NCBI GenBank assembly: GCA_003604995.1
Contig: QZJD01000023.1
Location: 1-34,029, forward strand
Origin: Desulfobulbus sp.
GTDB lineage: Bacteria > Desulfobacterota > Desulfobulbia > Desulfobulbales > Desulfobulbaceae
Direction of reading: 5' to 3'
DNA: 34,029 bases
Part shown: positions 9,317-18,237 of the stretch, piece by piece
How positions within the stretch are numbered: the stretch's first letter is position 1
How the letters are laid out: each line of letters begins with the position of its first letter
The notes under the pieces: generated by a model
What the model was told of the DNA's origin: nothing
The model's database searches: none
Seen by the model: the letters and a program-made list of their open reading frames with translations, nothing else
Translations under genes and position numbers: made by a program

Positions 9317-10744
9317 TTACATGATGGTCTTGACCGCGGCATCAGCCACGGCGATGATCTTTGCCGGCATGGCACCCATGATGATGATCAGCACCACCAG
9401 GATGATCCCCACCGCCTTGTTCAGGCCGTCCACCGCCACCACCGGCCGGTCTTCCGGATCAGCGGTGTAGGCGACCCGCACCACCGACAGGTAGTAGTAG
9501 ATGGCAATGGCGGTATTGATCGCCGCCAGGATGACCAGCCACAGGTAGATGGTATTCTCGCCGCCGGCCGAAAGCGCACCGGTCAGGAGCATGAACTTGC
9601 CCATGAAGCCCACAAAGGGCGGAATGCCGGCAAGCGCGAACAGGCCTACCGCCAGGATCAGGGCCAGAACAGGCTGTCGCTGGTGCAATCCCTTCAGATC
9701 CTCGATGGCCAGGTTTTCCCCCTCCCGCGATACCGCGCAGAGGACGAGGAAGCAGGCCAGGTTCATGATCACGTAGCCGGCAATGTAGTACATGGCGATG
9801 GCATAGCCGCCCGGATCCAGGGTGAGCAGGCCGAGCAGAATGAAGCCGGCATGGGCGATGCCCGAGAAGCCGAGCATTCGCTTCACATCAGTCTGAACCA
9901 GGGCGCTCAGGTTGCCGTAGAACATGGAGCACAGGGCGAGAAACATCAGCAGGTAGATCAGGGTCATGTCGCCGCCGGGCGCCAGGGTGGTGATCCGGAT
10001 CAGCAGGGCCACCGCGCCCAGCTTGGGGACGGTGGCGATGAAGCCGGTGGTCTCGTTGGCCGCGCCCTGATAGATGTCTGGCACCCAGAAGTGCATGGGA
10101 AAGACGGCCAGCTTGAAGAAAAAGCCGGCCATGACCATAATTACCGCAAAGAGGGCCGCAGGCTGCGGGGCCTGTGGGAGGGCAGCGAGAATCTCCTGCA
10201 AATAGGTGGTCCCGGTCAGGCCGAAGAGGTAGCTCATTCCGAACAGCATGAAGCCTGTGGCCATCACCCCGAAGAGGATGTACTTGATACCGGCCTCCAT
10301 CTGAATGCGCATCCCCCTGGCATCGCTGCGCATGGGCACCAGCAGGTACAGGGCAAAGGAGGAAAGCTCCAGGGAGACGAAGATGGTGATCAGCTCGACG
10401 GAACTGACCAGCATCATCAGGCCCAGGGCGCTGAGCAGAAGGAAGAGATAGTATTCCGGCCGCACCTCCTCGTCGATGTCCTTCAGTTCACGGCCGAAGA
10501 TCAGGGCCACGGTCAGGCCGAAGGCGATCAGCAGCTTGAAGAGCTGGGAGTACAGATCTATCCGGTAGCTGTCAAAAAAAAGGCTTGCCTGGTCGTTGAC
10601 GCCGATCAGGGCGGCGAGCAGGGAGATGACCCCAAAGCCCACCGCCGTGTTTTTCACCTGGTTCGCTTCCAGCCGCTTGAACAGGCTCAGGGCAAAAAAA
10701 GCGGCGGCGCCGATGAGGACCGTGATTTCGGGGACGATAGCCAT
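9317..10744 (-). CDS. nuoN: Complex I membrane subunit NuoN
   Basis: The 475-residue product has about 14 predicted TM helices and the antiporter-like core. The TM5 Glu (E126 in VSLELSSFALYLLVP) and the TM7 Lys (K211 in FFKLAVFPMHFWVPD) of the proton channel are both present. It is one of four antiporter-like subunits in this operon and would sit in the membrane arm next to NuoJ/NuoK. It is the last gene, 40 nt after nuoM, the widest gap in the operon. No terminator separates it from the convergent gene 3 bases away. Confidence 0.95.
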   Translation of the reverse strand: MAIVPEITVLIGAAAFFALSLFKRLEANQVKNTAVGFGVISLLAALIGVNDQASLFFDSYRIDLYSQLFKLLIAFGLTVALIFGRELKDIDEEVRPEYYLFLLLSALGLMMLVSSVELITIFVSLELSSFALYLLVPMRSDARGMRIQMEAGIKYILFGVMATGFMLFGMSYLFGLTGTTYLQEILAALPQAPQPAALFAVIMVMAGFFFKLAVFPMHFWVPDIYQGAANETTGFIATVPKLGAVALLIRITTLAPGGDMTLIYLLMFLALCSMFYGNLSALVQTDVKRMLGFSGIAHAGFILLGLLTLDPGGYAIAMYYIAGYVIMNLACFLVLCAVSREGENLAIEDLKGLHQRQPVLALILAVGLFALAGIPPFVGFMGKFMLLTGALSAGGENTIYLWLVILAAINTAIAIYYYLSVVRVAYTADPEDRPVVAVDGLNKAVGIILVVLIIIMGAMPAKIIAVADAAVKTIM

Positions 10745-10784
10745 GTGCGATTCCTTTCCTGAAGTTCTCTCGCGAAGAATGATC

Positions 10785-12290
10785 TTATCTCAGGGCCATG
10801 CCCTGCTGTTGCCAGCTGTGCAGCTGGTCGAGCAGACTGACCACGGAGGTGTGCATCATATCGATAAAGGGCTGCGGGCCGAGCCCGATCCAGAAGACAA
10901 AGAGGAGAAACGGCGCCAAGGTGACGATTTCCCGGAGGTTCAAGTCTTTGAGATGGCTCTGGTCGGGATTGGTGGCTCGGCCCCAGACTACTCGCTGCAA
11001 CAGGCGGAGCATGTAGGCGGCAGCCAGGACCGCGCCCGGAATGGCGGCCAGGGCCAGAGGCACGTTTTCCTTAAAGGTGCCGGCCAGGACCAGGAACTCG
11101 CCGATGAAGGAGTTGGTTCCCGGAAAAGCAAAGGATGACAGGGAGAAAAAGGCGAGATAGGTCACATACCAGGGCATGTATTTGCCCACCCCGGCGGCCA
11201 CGTCAAGCTCACGGCTGTGGGTCCGCTCGTAGATCATGCCCACGCAGAGGAACAGGGCGCCGGTGGTGACGCCGTGGTTGATCATCTGCATGATCGCCCC
11301 TTCCAGGCCCTGGCTGTTCAGGACAAAGATGCCCAGTGTCACAAAGCCCATGTGGCCGACGCTGGAGTAGGCGATCAGCTTCTTCATGTCGTTCTGGGCC
11401 AGGGCGGTGAAGCCGCCGTAGATGATGCCGGCGATGGACAGCCACAGGATATAGGGCGCCAGGGCAAAGGTGGCATCAGGGGTGATCGGCAGACAGAAGC
11501 GAAGAAAACCATAGGTACCCATCTTCAGGAGGATGCTGGCCAGGATAACCGAGCCGGCGGTGGGTGCTTCCACATGGGCCGCGGGCAACCAGGTATGGAA
11601 GGGAAACATGGGCACCTTGATGGCAAAGGCCAGGAAAAAGGCCAGGAAGACCAGGATCTGAAAGGTCGTCGAGTACTGCTGCCACATCATGTCCGGAATG
11701 TAAAAGCTGCCGTTCTTCAGGTACAGGGCGATGATCGCCACCAAAAGAAGGATGGAACCAGCCAGGGTGTACAGGAAGAACTTGATGGAGGCGTACACCT
11801 TGCGCGGACCGCCCCAGATGGCGATCAGCAGGTACATGGGAATCAGCATGAACTCCCAGAGGATGTAGAACAGGACGAAGTCCAGGGCGACAAAGACGCC
11901 GAGCATGGAGGTTTCCATGATCAGCAGGCAGATCATGAAGGCGGCGACCCGCTTCTGGATGTACTTCCAGGAGGCGAGCACGCAGAAGGGCATGATCAGG
12001 GTGGTGAGCATGACCAGGAGCACCGAGATGCCGTCCATGCCCAGGACATAGTTGATGTGGAAGCGGGGTATCCACTGGTGGAATTCCGCGAACTGGTATT
12101 TGGCCGTGGTCGGATCAAAGCCGCTGACCAGGGGCAGGGAACAGAGGGCGACCACCGTGGTGACGGCCAGGGTCCAGAACCGGGCAAAGGACTCGCCGTG
12201 GAAGACAAGCATGACCAGGGCGCCCGCCAGCGGCAGGAAAATCAGGAAGCTGAGCAGGGGAAACCCCTCGTTGATGATCAGGTTATCCAT
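10785..12290 (-). CDS. nuoM: Complex I membrane subunit NuoM
   Basis: The 501-residue product has the NuoM family layout of about 14 TM helices. Channel residues are present: TM5 E146 (FYILWEFMLIPMYLLI), TM7 K225 (FAIKVPMFPFHTWLP), TM8 K256 (SILLKMGTYGFLRF), and a Glu rather than Lys in the TM12 region (GMIYERTHSRELD), as is usual for NuoM. It is a proton-translocating subunit of the membrane arm. The gene begins 14 nt after the NuoL-like gene. Confidence 0.96.
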   Translation of the reverse strand: MDNLIINEGFPLLSFLIFLPLAGALVMLVFHGESFARFWTLAVTTVVALCSLPLVSGFDPTTAKYQFAEFHQWIPRFHINYVLGMDGISVLLVMLTTLIMPFCVLASWKYIQKRVAAFMICLLIMETSMLGVFVALDFVLFYILWEFMLIPMYLLIAIWGGPRKVYASIKFFLYTLAGSILLLVAIIALYLKNGSFYIPDMMWQQYSTTFQILVFLAFFLAFAIKVPMFPFHTWLPAAHVEAPTAGSVILASILLKMGTYGFLRFCLPITPDATFALAPYILWLSIAGIIYGGFTALAQNDMKKLIAYSSVGHMGFVTLGIFVLNSQGLEGAIMQMINHGVTTGALFLCVGMIYERTHSRELDVAAGVGKYMPWYVTYLAFFSLSSFAFPGTNSFIGEFLVLAGTFKENVPLALAAIPGAVLAAAYMLRLLQRVVWGRATNPDQSHLKDLNLREIVTLAPFLLFVFWIGLGPQPFIDMMHTSVVSLLDQLHSWQQQGMALR

Positions 12291-12304
12291 TCCCTATGAT
12301 CCCT

Positions 12305-14095
12305 TTATGAGAGTTGTAAGAAGACATATGCAACCAGGACGACGGCGGCGAAGGTCGCGGCAAAATAGATGGTGAACTGGATCTGCCCGCTTTGCAGCGT
12401 GCGGACCCGGCCGCCGATCGCCCGGACGCAGCGGGCCAGGCCGTCCACCACCCCGTCGATGCCGTGCCAGTCGAACCAGCTCCAGAAACGGGCGGTGGTC
12501 ATCAGGGAACCCAGACCGACCACCCGGTAGGCCTCGCCCCAGGCGGTATCAAACCACTGGATGGGGTTCTTGGCGATCCACAGAAACCAGGAGCCGGCCT
12601 TGCGGTACAGCCAGTCCATGTCCAGACAGAGCTTGTCTTCCGGCACCAGGTATTTTTTCAGCATGAAAAAAGCGATTGCCGCGAAACCGAGAATCTGCAA
12701 GGTTTCGGCGATATGATAGCCGCCGTAGGGATGGTAATTGACCGGATAGGGCAAGAGCGAATAGAGAGCGGCGGGCACGCTGCCGACAATGATGCACAGC
12801 GAGGCGCCAGCGGTCATCGCCATCTGCATGTTCCACGGCGGATCGGCCGCCTTGGCCCAGGTCTCGTTGGTGCAGTTGTTTTCCCCGAAGAAAAGGAAAT
12901 AGGGAAGTTTCAGGCCGTTGTACATGAAGGTGCCGGTCGCGCCGAGCATCAACAGCCAGGCCGCCCAGTTCAGGTGCGCCTCGAAACCGGCGCCGACGAT
13001 CATTCCCTTGCTGACAAAGGCGGCGAAGAGAGGCGCGCCGGAGATGGACAGACAGCCGACAATGGTGAAGATCATCGTGGCCGGCATTTTTTTATACAGG
13101 CCGCCCAGTTCGGTGAACTTGGTCTTGCCGGTCATGTACAGCACCGAGCCGGTGCCCATGAACAGGAGCCCTTTGTAGAGAATATGGGCCACCGCATGGG
13201 CCGAAGCGCCGTTGATCGCCATCTCCGTGCCGATCCCGACCCCGGCCACCATATAGCCGACCTGGCTGACGATGGACCAGGCGAGCAGCTTGCGGATGTC
13301 ATTTTCCATGACCGCGTAAATGACGCCGTACAGGGCCATGATCACCCCGAGCAGGACCAGAATGTCGAAGCCGGCAAAACCTCGGGCCAGCGTATAGACC
13401 GCGGTTTTGGTGGTGAAGGCGCACATGAACACCGAGCCGTTGAAGGAGGCCTCGGAATAGGCGTCCGGCAGCCAGGAGTGCAGGGGGACGATCGCCGCGT
13501 TCAGGCCGAAGCCGATCATGATCAGCCAGGTGTACAGCTCAGGCTGCTTGACATCCATCAGGCTGAAGGTGATGTCGCCCACCGCCTGGTAGCGCAGCAT
13601 GATTCCGGCGAGCAGGATGATCCCGCCGATGGTGTGGATGAGCAGGTAGCGGTAGCCGGCGGCCAGGGAACGTTCGCCCCGCCTGAACCAGATCAGGAAG
13701 GTCGAGGCAAAGGCCATCATTTCCCAGAAGAGGAACAGGCTGAGGTAGTCGCCGCTGTAGATGGTGCCGAGCGACCCGGCTACATAGAACCAGGCGGCCA
13801 TGTGCTCCTTGGCGTTGTCCACGTGCAGGCCGTACAGGGTGCCGATGATCGCCATCAGTCCCATGATCAGGGCGAAGATAGTGGAGAGCCGGTCCACCCG
13901 GCCGAAGACCAGCTGCCAGTCGAGAAAGTTGACCAGGCCGTGCTGCCCGGGCAGGGCACTGTTGGCCACCACCGCGCCCATGGCCAGGAGCGGCACCAGG
14001 AAGAGATAGGGCCTGCGCAGCGGGCCCCGGATAAAGGGCAGGAGCAGGGCGCCGGCTATCAGGATCAGGGCTGGATGGGTGAATGCGCTGAACAT
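12305..14095 (-). CDS. NuoL-like antiporter subunit of complex I, with Asn in place of the conserved TM7 Lys
   Basis: The 596-residue product has a 14-TM antiporter-like core resembling MrpD more than typical NuoL. A C-terminal extension of about 120 residues (from LYRKAGSWFLWIAKNP through GIDGVVDGLARCVRAIGG to the final TM) has the form of the NuoL lateral helix plus last TM. TM5 E125 and TM8 K230 are kept. At the TM7 position where NuoL, NuoM and MrpD carry Lys (FGIKAAL-type motif) this protein has Asn199, codon AAC at 13501-13499. It probably holds the distal NuoL position because of the extension, but its ability to pump is uncertain. It starts 12 nt after the small membrane protein gene. 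I leave the symbol empty because the core is not classical NuoL. Confidence 0.88.
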   Translation of the reverse strand: MFSAFTHPALILIAGALLLPFIRGPLRRPYLFLVPLLAMGAVVANSALPGQHGLVNFLDWQLVFGRVDRLSTIFALIMGLMAIIGTLYGLHVDNAKEHMAAWFYVAGSLGTIYSGDYLSLFLFWEMMAFASTFLIWFRRGERSLAAGYRYLLIHTIGGIILLAGIMLRYQAVGDITFSLMDVKQPELYTWLIMIGFGLNAAIVPLHSWLPDAYSEASFNGSVFMCAFTTKTAVYTLARGFAGFDILVLLGVIMALYGVIYAVMENDIRKLLAWSIVSQVGYMVAGVGIGTEMAINGASAHAVAHILYKGLLFMGTGSVLYMTGKTKFTELGGLYKKMPATMIFTIVGCLSISGAPLFAAFVSKGMIVGAGFEAHLNWAAWLLMLGATGTFMYNGLKLPYFLFFGENNCTNETWAKAADPPWNMQMAMTAGASLCIIVGSVPAALYSLLPYPVNYHPYGGYHIAETLQILGFAAIAFFMLKKYLVPEDKLCLDMDWLYRKAGSWFLWIAKNPIQWFDTAWGEAYRVVGLGSLMTTARFWSWFDWHGIDGVVDGLARCVRAIGGRVRTLQSGQIQFTIYFAATFAAVVLVAYVFLQLS

Positions 14096-14107
14096 GGCTG
14101 TCCCTCT

Positions 14108-14410
14108 TTATGCGTGCTCGCCGGAGCTTTTTTGGGTGGTTGAACAGGTGCAGGTGCATTCCGCGTCGCGGTCATAGTAGTCCGGGCGGGTCATAATCCC
14201 GGAATGGCCGAACCAGCGGGCAACGCCGATGATCACCGCCGCGGCACCGAACCCGAAGAACGACCAGAAGAAGGGGAGCTTCTCCACGGAAGTATGTGCA
14301 TGGCTGGTATCCACGGTCAGGCTGTAGGCCAGAACCAGGGCGAGGAGCCCATAGCAGGTCTTGATGACCAGGGGCAGCCGTTCGCGCAGGGAGTCAATCA
14401 GTTTGTTCAT
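14108..14410 (-). CDS. Small two-TM membrane protein of the complex I operon, CxCxC tail
   Basis: The 100-residue product has two predicted TM helices (about 13-32 and 46-66) joined by a short loop with His38 and His70 nearby. The soluble tail ends in AECTCTCSTT, with Cys at 85, 87 and 89. The ATG overlaps the stop of the preceding MrpD-like gene by 4 nt, which strongly suggests coupled translation and a partner role with that subunit. I do not recognise a named family. An accessory subunit that seats the extra antiporter-like subunit is a reasonable inference; a metal-binding tail is speculative. Confidence 0.8.
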   Translation of the reverse strand: MNKLIDSLRERLPLVIKTCYGLLALVLAYSLTVDTSHAHTSVEKLPFFWSFFGFGAAAVIIGVARWFGHSGIMTRPDYYDRDAECTCTCSTTQKSSGEHA

Positions 14411-15900
14411 CCTGTCACCGCCTTGACGAATTGCATCATGAAGTTGGGATAGATCCCGATGATCACCGAGATGGTCACTGCAATGAGGATCGGTATGAGC
14501 ATGGACAGCGGGGCCTCATGGATCCCCACCGCCGCCCCTTCCGGCTTCTTGCCGAAAAAAGCCTTGTAGGTGACCGGGGCGAAGTAGCCCACGTTAAGCA
14601 CGGTGGAGCCGATCAGGATCAGGAGGATCCCCACCTGGTGCGCCTCCATGGAGCCCACCAGCAGGTACCACTTGCTGACGAAGCCGGCCACCGGCGGCGC
14701 GCCGATCATCGACAGCGAGGCCACGGCAAAGGCGCCGAAGGTAAAGGGCATGGTCCGCCCGAGCCCGCTCATCTCCGAGATATTCTTCTTGTGGGCCGCA
14801 ACATAGATGGCGCCGGCGCAGAAGAACAGGGTGATCTTGGAGAAGGCGTGGTTGACGATATGGATGATGCCGCCGTCAATGGAGTGCGGGGTGAGCAGGG
14901 CAACGCCCAGGATGATGTAGGACAACTGGCTGACCGTGGAGTAGGCGAGCCTGGCCTTCAGGTTGTCCTTGGTGAGGGCGATCACCGAGGCCATGATGAT
15001 GGTGAAACCGACAAAGTAGGCGGTGGGGATCCCTAAGTTGAACGTGGACATGGTATCCGTACCGAAGACGTAGAGCATGGTCCGGGTGGTGCAGAAGACG
15101 CCGACCTTGACCACGGCCACCGCATGGAGCAGGGCGGAGACCGGGGTGGGGGCGACCATCGCGCCGGGCAGCCAGTGGTGGAACGGCATGACGCCGTTCT
15201 TGGCGAAGCCGAAGATGCAGAAGACATAGAGCATGATCACCACCCAGGCCCGGGTGTCACCGGGGATGATCCCGGTGGAGATGTTATGCGGGAAGTCCAG
15301 GGTACCGGCCAGGACATAGATCAGGATCATCGCCGGCAGCAGGAAGAGCTTGGCGGTGGTGGTGAGGTAGACCACGTACTTCTTGCCGCCCTCGTAGCCC
15401 TCTTCGTCCTGGTGATGGGCGACCAGGGGATAGGTGCAGACCGAGACGATCTCGTAGAACAGGTACATGGTGAACAGGTTGTCGGAGAGCGCCACGCCGA
15501 TGGCCCCGAAGATGGCCAGGGCGAAGCAGGCGTTGAACCTGGTCTGGGCATGCTCCTTCAGGCCCCGCATGTAACCCATGGAGTAGAATACGGCAATGGT
15601 CCACAAGGAGGAGGCGACCATGGCGAAAATCATCGAAAAGCCGTCGGCGCGCAGGGTGATCGACAGGCCGGGCAGCAACTGAAACATCTGGTAGACCAGG
15701 GTCCTGCCCTCACGGATCGCCGGGATAAAAGACAGGACGATGCAGAAAAGCAGGATGGAGGCGGCTGACGAGACAAACTCCCGCAGGTTCGGGTGGTTTT
15801 TCAGGGTCATCACCACCAGGCTGCCAAAGAGCGGGATGATCACCGCCAGGAGCAGGTTCGGTTCCTGTGATATAGTGGTTGCAGCGGTAACAGGGTCCAT
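14407..15900 (-). CDS. MrpD-like extra antiporter subunit of complex I
   Basis: The 497-residue product has about 14 TM helices and clear similarity to MrpD-type monovalent cation/proton antiporter subunits. All key channel residues are visible: TM5 E150 (MYLFYEIVSVCTYPL), TM7 K234 (GFAKNGVMPFHHWLPG), TM8 H259 and K265 (LLHAVAVVKVG), and the TM12 His/Lys (IVNHAFSKITLFF). It sits between nuoK and the NuoL-like gene where normal nuo operons have no such gene, giving four antiporter-like subunits in total. It could add a fourth proton or sodium channel. Proton versus sodium preference cannot be told from sequence alone. Confidence 0.9.
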   Translation of the reverse strand: MDPVTAATTISQEPNLLLAVIIPLFGSLVVMTLKNHPNLREFVSSAASILLFCIVLSFIPAIREGRTLVYQMFQLLPGLSITLRADGFSMIFAMVASSLWTIAVFYSMGYMRGLKEHAQTRFNACFALAIFGAIGVALSDNLFTMYLFYEIVSVCTYPLVAHHQDEEGYEGGKKYVVYLTTTAKLFLLPAMILIYVLAGTLDFPHNISTGIIPGDTRAWVVIMLYVFCIFGFAKNGVMPFHHWLPGAMVAPTPVSALLHAVAVVKVGVFCTTRTMLYVFGTDTMSTFNLGIPTAYFVGFTIIMASVIALTKDNLKARLAYSTVSQLSYIILGVALLTPHSIDGGIIHIVNHAFSKITLFFCAGAIYVAAHKKNISEMSGLGRTMPFTFGAFAVASLSMIGAPPVAGFVSKWYLLVGSMEAHQVGILLILIGSTVLNVGYFAPVTYKAFFGKKPEGAAVGIHEAPLSMLIPILIAVTISVIIGIYPNFMMQFVKAVTG

Positions 15901-15915
15901 ATTCGTCCTCTCGGC

Positions 15916-16242
15916 TTATCCGTGCAGATCAACCAGATCTTCGGTGTCGATGCTTTTGTAGTTTCTGTACACAGCCACAACAATACTGACGGCGATGGCC
16001 GCTTCGGCGGCGGCGATGGCCATGATGAACAGGGTGAAGATCTGGCCCACCGATGGATCAGGCGCCAGGAAGCGGTTGAAGGCCATGAGGTTCACCGAGG
16101 AGCCGGACAGGACGAGCTCCGAGGCAATCAGCATGCCGACCAGCGTCTTGCGGGCGACCAGGCCGTAAATACCGAAGCCGAAGAGCAGGGCGCCGATAAC
16201 CAGATAGGTCCCCAGACAGTTGTACAGGTTGAGTAGTGTCAT
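15916..16242 (-). CDS. nuoK: Complex I subunit NuoK
   Basis: The 108-residue product has three TM helices and the family signatures GLVARKTLVGMLIASELVLSG and MAIAAAEAAIAVSIVVAVYRN. These carry the conserved membrane Glu residues of TM2 and TM3 that form the E-channel with NuoH, NuoA and NuoJ. The ATG overlaps the nuoJ stop by 4 nt. The next gene, the MrpD-like subunit, starts 15 nt downstream. Confidence 0.97.
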   Translation of the reverse strand: MTLLNLYNCLGTYLVIGALLFGFGIYGLVARKTLVGMLIASELVLSGSSVNLMAFNRFLAPDPSVGQIFTLFIMAIAAAEAAIAVSIVVAVYRNYKSIDTEDLVDLHG

Positions 16243-16793
16243 GCGCGGCTCCTTCCTCGGCGGGCCAGCACCAGGGCGCCGATGATCGCAAGCAGTAGGA
16301 CGATGGAGATCAGTTCAAAGACCAGGGAATAGGTGGTCAGAAAGGCCTTGCCGACCGCCTCCATGTCACCGGTTCCCTGGCGGGGAAAGGCCTGCCACTC
16401 GGTTTTTACTCCCAGATAGGCAAGGGCGACAAAGAGGAAGGCGCCGACGGCGGCCCCGATCGGGCTGGCCAGGGCGCCGGTCCGGCCGCGTCCGGTATGA
16501 TCTTCCGGGTCGGCCATCATGATTGCAAAGGCGATGAGGATGCTCACCGCGCCCACGTAGATCAGCATCTGCATCATCGCCACAAAGGGACTCAGCAGGA
16601 AGTAGTACAGGCCGGCCACACCGGTGAAGGCCAGCGCTAAGCCGGCCACGCAGCGGACCAGCCGCCGGGAGGTGGTGGCGACAACCGCGCCGGCGATGAT
16701 CAGGCCGACGGTGATCAGGAAGACCAGGCCGACGAATCCTTCCGCCGAGAAGAGGGAGGGCCCGCCTGCCGGCTGACAGAATAGGGTCTGCAT
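16239..16793 (-). CDS. nuoJ: Complex I subunit NuoJ
   Basis: The 184-residue product has five predicted TM helices. It includes the conserved TM3 stretch (SPFVAMMQMLIYVGAVSILIAFAIMM) with its pi-bulge region and Tyr, which takes part in the conformational coupling of quinone reduction to pumping. It follows nuoI with a 1-nt overlap and overlaps nuoK by 4 nt. Confidence 0.96.
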   Translation of the reverse strand: MQTLFCQPAGGPSLFSAEGFVGLVFLITVGLIIAGAVVATTSRRLVRCVAGLALAFTGVAGLYYFLLSPFVAMMQMLIYVGAVSILIAFAIMMADPEDHTGRGRTGALASPIGAAVGAFLFVALAYLGVKTEWQAFPRQGTGDMEAVGKAFLTTYSLVFELISIVLLLAIIGALVLARRGRSRA

Positions 16794-17233
16794 CAGCGTT
16801 TTTCCTCCAGTCGTTTGACAAGGTCGAAGATGTAGTCGTCCTTGTTGGTGCTTGCCAGGTTATAGTCCTTGGAAAACTGGATGGCGTCAAACGCGCAGCT
16901 TTCCACGCAGGAGCCGCAAAGGCTGCACTTGGTGAAATCCAGGGTATAGGTGGTCAGGACCTTTTTCTTTGCCCCTTCCGGCTTTACGCCGTCAACAGTG
17001 ATGCAGCCCGACGGACACGCGCGCTGGCACATGCCGCAGACCACACAGTTGGCGCCGCCGGTCTCCTCGTTTCTGGTCAATTCGATGTGGCCGCGGAAGC
17101 GGGGCTTCATCACCGGGACCTCGTGCGGGTACTGCTCGGTGATCACCGGCTTGAACAGCTCGCGGACCGTGATGTTCAGGCCCACCACCAGGCTCTTCGC
17201 GCCGCCGAAGATGTCGTTCCAATATTCGCTCAT
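16793..17233 (-). CDS. nuoI: Complex I ferredoxin-like subunit NuoI (two 4Fe-4S clusters)
   Basis: The 146-residue product carries two CxxCxxCxxxC motifs, C63/C66/C69/C73 and C103/C106/C109/C113, which bind the N6a and N6b clusters. It passes electrons to NuoB. As no nuoEFG genes lie in the operon, NuoI is the likely entry point for a donor such as reduced ferredoxin, or the docking site of a separately encoded input module. It starts 1 nt after the nuoH stop and is somewhat shorter than E. coli NuoI. Confidence 0.97.
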   Translation of the reverse strand: MSEYWNDIFGGAKSLVVGLNITVRELFKPVITEQYPHEVPVMKPRFRGHIELTRNEETGGANCVVCGMCQRACPSGCITVDGVKPEGAKKKVLTTYTLDFTKCSLCGSCVESCAFDAIQFSKDYNLASTNKDDYIFDLVKRLEEKR

Positions 17234-17234
17234 G

Positions 17235-18227
17235 TCAGAATACCTTCAGAAATACTGCGGTGACCAGCAGGTTGACCAGGGAGAAGGGGATCAGGACTTT
17301 CCAGGACAGGTTGAGCAACTTGTAGATCTGGGTCCGGGGATAGGTCCAGCGGATCCAGATGAAGGAGAAGATCAGGATGTAGATCTTCAGCAGAAACCAC
17401 CAGACTCCGGGCAGCAGCCCGAGGGGACAGTCCCAGCCGCCGAGGAAGAGCACGGTGGTCAGGCAGGCGCCCACCACGATGTTCAGGTACTCGCCCATCA
17501 TGAACAGACCGAAGCCCATGGAGCTGTACTCGGTCATGTGCCCGGCCACCAGCTCGCTCTCCGCCTCGGCCATGTCAAAGGGAGCACGGTTGGTCTCGGC
17601 CACCGAGCAGATGAAAAAGATCAGAAAGGAAATCCACATGTAGAGAAAGGTGCCGTTTTCGACCCGGAAGATATTCCAGTGCCAGAAGCCGCCCATCTGG
17701 TCCTTGGCGATTTCCTCCATGTTCATGGAGCCGCTGACCATGACAATGGTGATCACGGTGATCAGCATGGGAATCTCGTAGGCGATGTTCTGCGACACGG
17801 AGCGGGCCGCGGAGATCAGCGAGTACTTGTTGTTGGAGGCCCAGCCGCCGAGCAGGATGGCCATCATCCCGATGGAGGCAAGCGCGAAGATCAGGAGGAC
17901 CGAAAGGTCGATGGCCCGGGCCTGGAGACCTTCGGAAAAGGGGATGGCTACCATGGAGGTGATGGCCGGGATCATCATCAGGACCGGCGCCACCCGGAAG
18001 AGGATGCCGTCTACGCCCTGCGGCACCAGGAGCTGCTTGGTCATCAGCTTGATGCCGTCGGCGAGCGGTTGCCACAGGCCGTACGGGCCGACCTCTTTGG
18101 GCCCGATCCGCCGCTGGATGTGGCCGGCGCCTTTACGTTCGCACCAGCCCAGCCAGGCGGCGTTCACCCCGGCAAAGGCCATGATGCCCACAAGAAAGAG
18201 AATCGGACGCCAGATGCTTGTCTCCAT
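17235..18227 (-). CDS. nuoH: Complex I quinone-site membrane subunit NuoH
   Basis: The 330-residue, eight-TM product shows the NuoH hallmarks: ERKGAGHIQRRIGPKEVGPYG near the N-terminus, SYNKYS-like NNKYSLISAARSVSQNIAYEIP, and AETNRAPFDMAEAESELVAG. Together with NuoB and NuoD it forms the quinone chamber, and it starts the chain of charged residues into the membrane arm. The gene follows nuoD by 10 nt. Confidence 0.97.
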   Translation of the reverse strand: METSIWRPILFLVGIMAFAGVNAAWLGWCERKGAGHIQRRIGPKEVGPYGLWQPLADGIKLMTKQLLVPQGVDGILFRVAPVLMMIPAITSMVAIPFSEGLQARAIDLSVLLIFALASIGMMAILLGGWASNNKYSLISAARSVSQNIAYEIPMLITVITIVMVSGSMNMEEIAKDQMGGFWHWNIFRVENGTFLYMWISFLIFFICSVAETNRAPFDMAEAESELVAGHMTEYSSMGFGLFMMGEYLNIVVGACLTTVLFLGGWDCPLGLLPGVWWFLLKIYILIFSFIWIRWTYPRTQIYKLLNLSWKVLIPFSLVNLLVTAVFLKVF

Positions 18228-18237
18228 AAATCCTTCC

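Noticed and set aside
12392-14143. Plus-strand open frame of 583 codons opposite the NuoL-like gene
   Set aside because: Same antisense artefact; the minus strand encodes an obvious membrane subunit.
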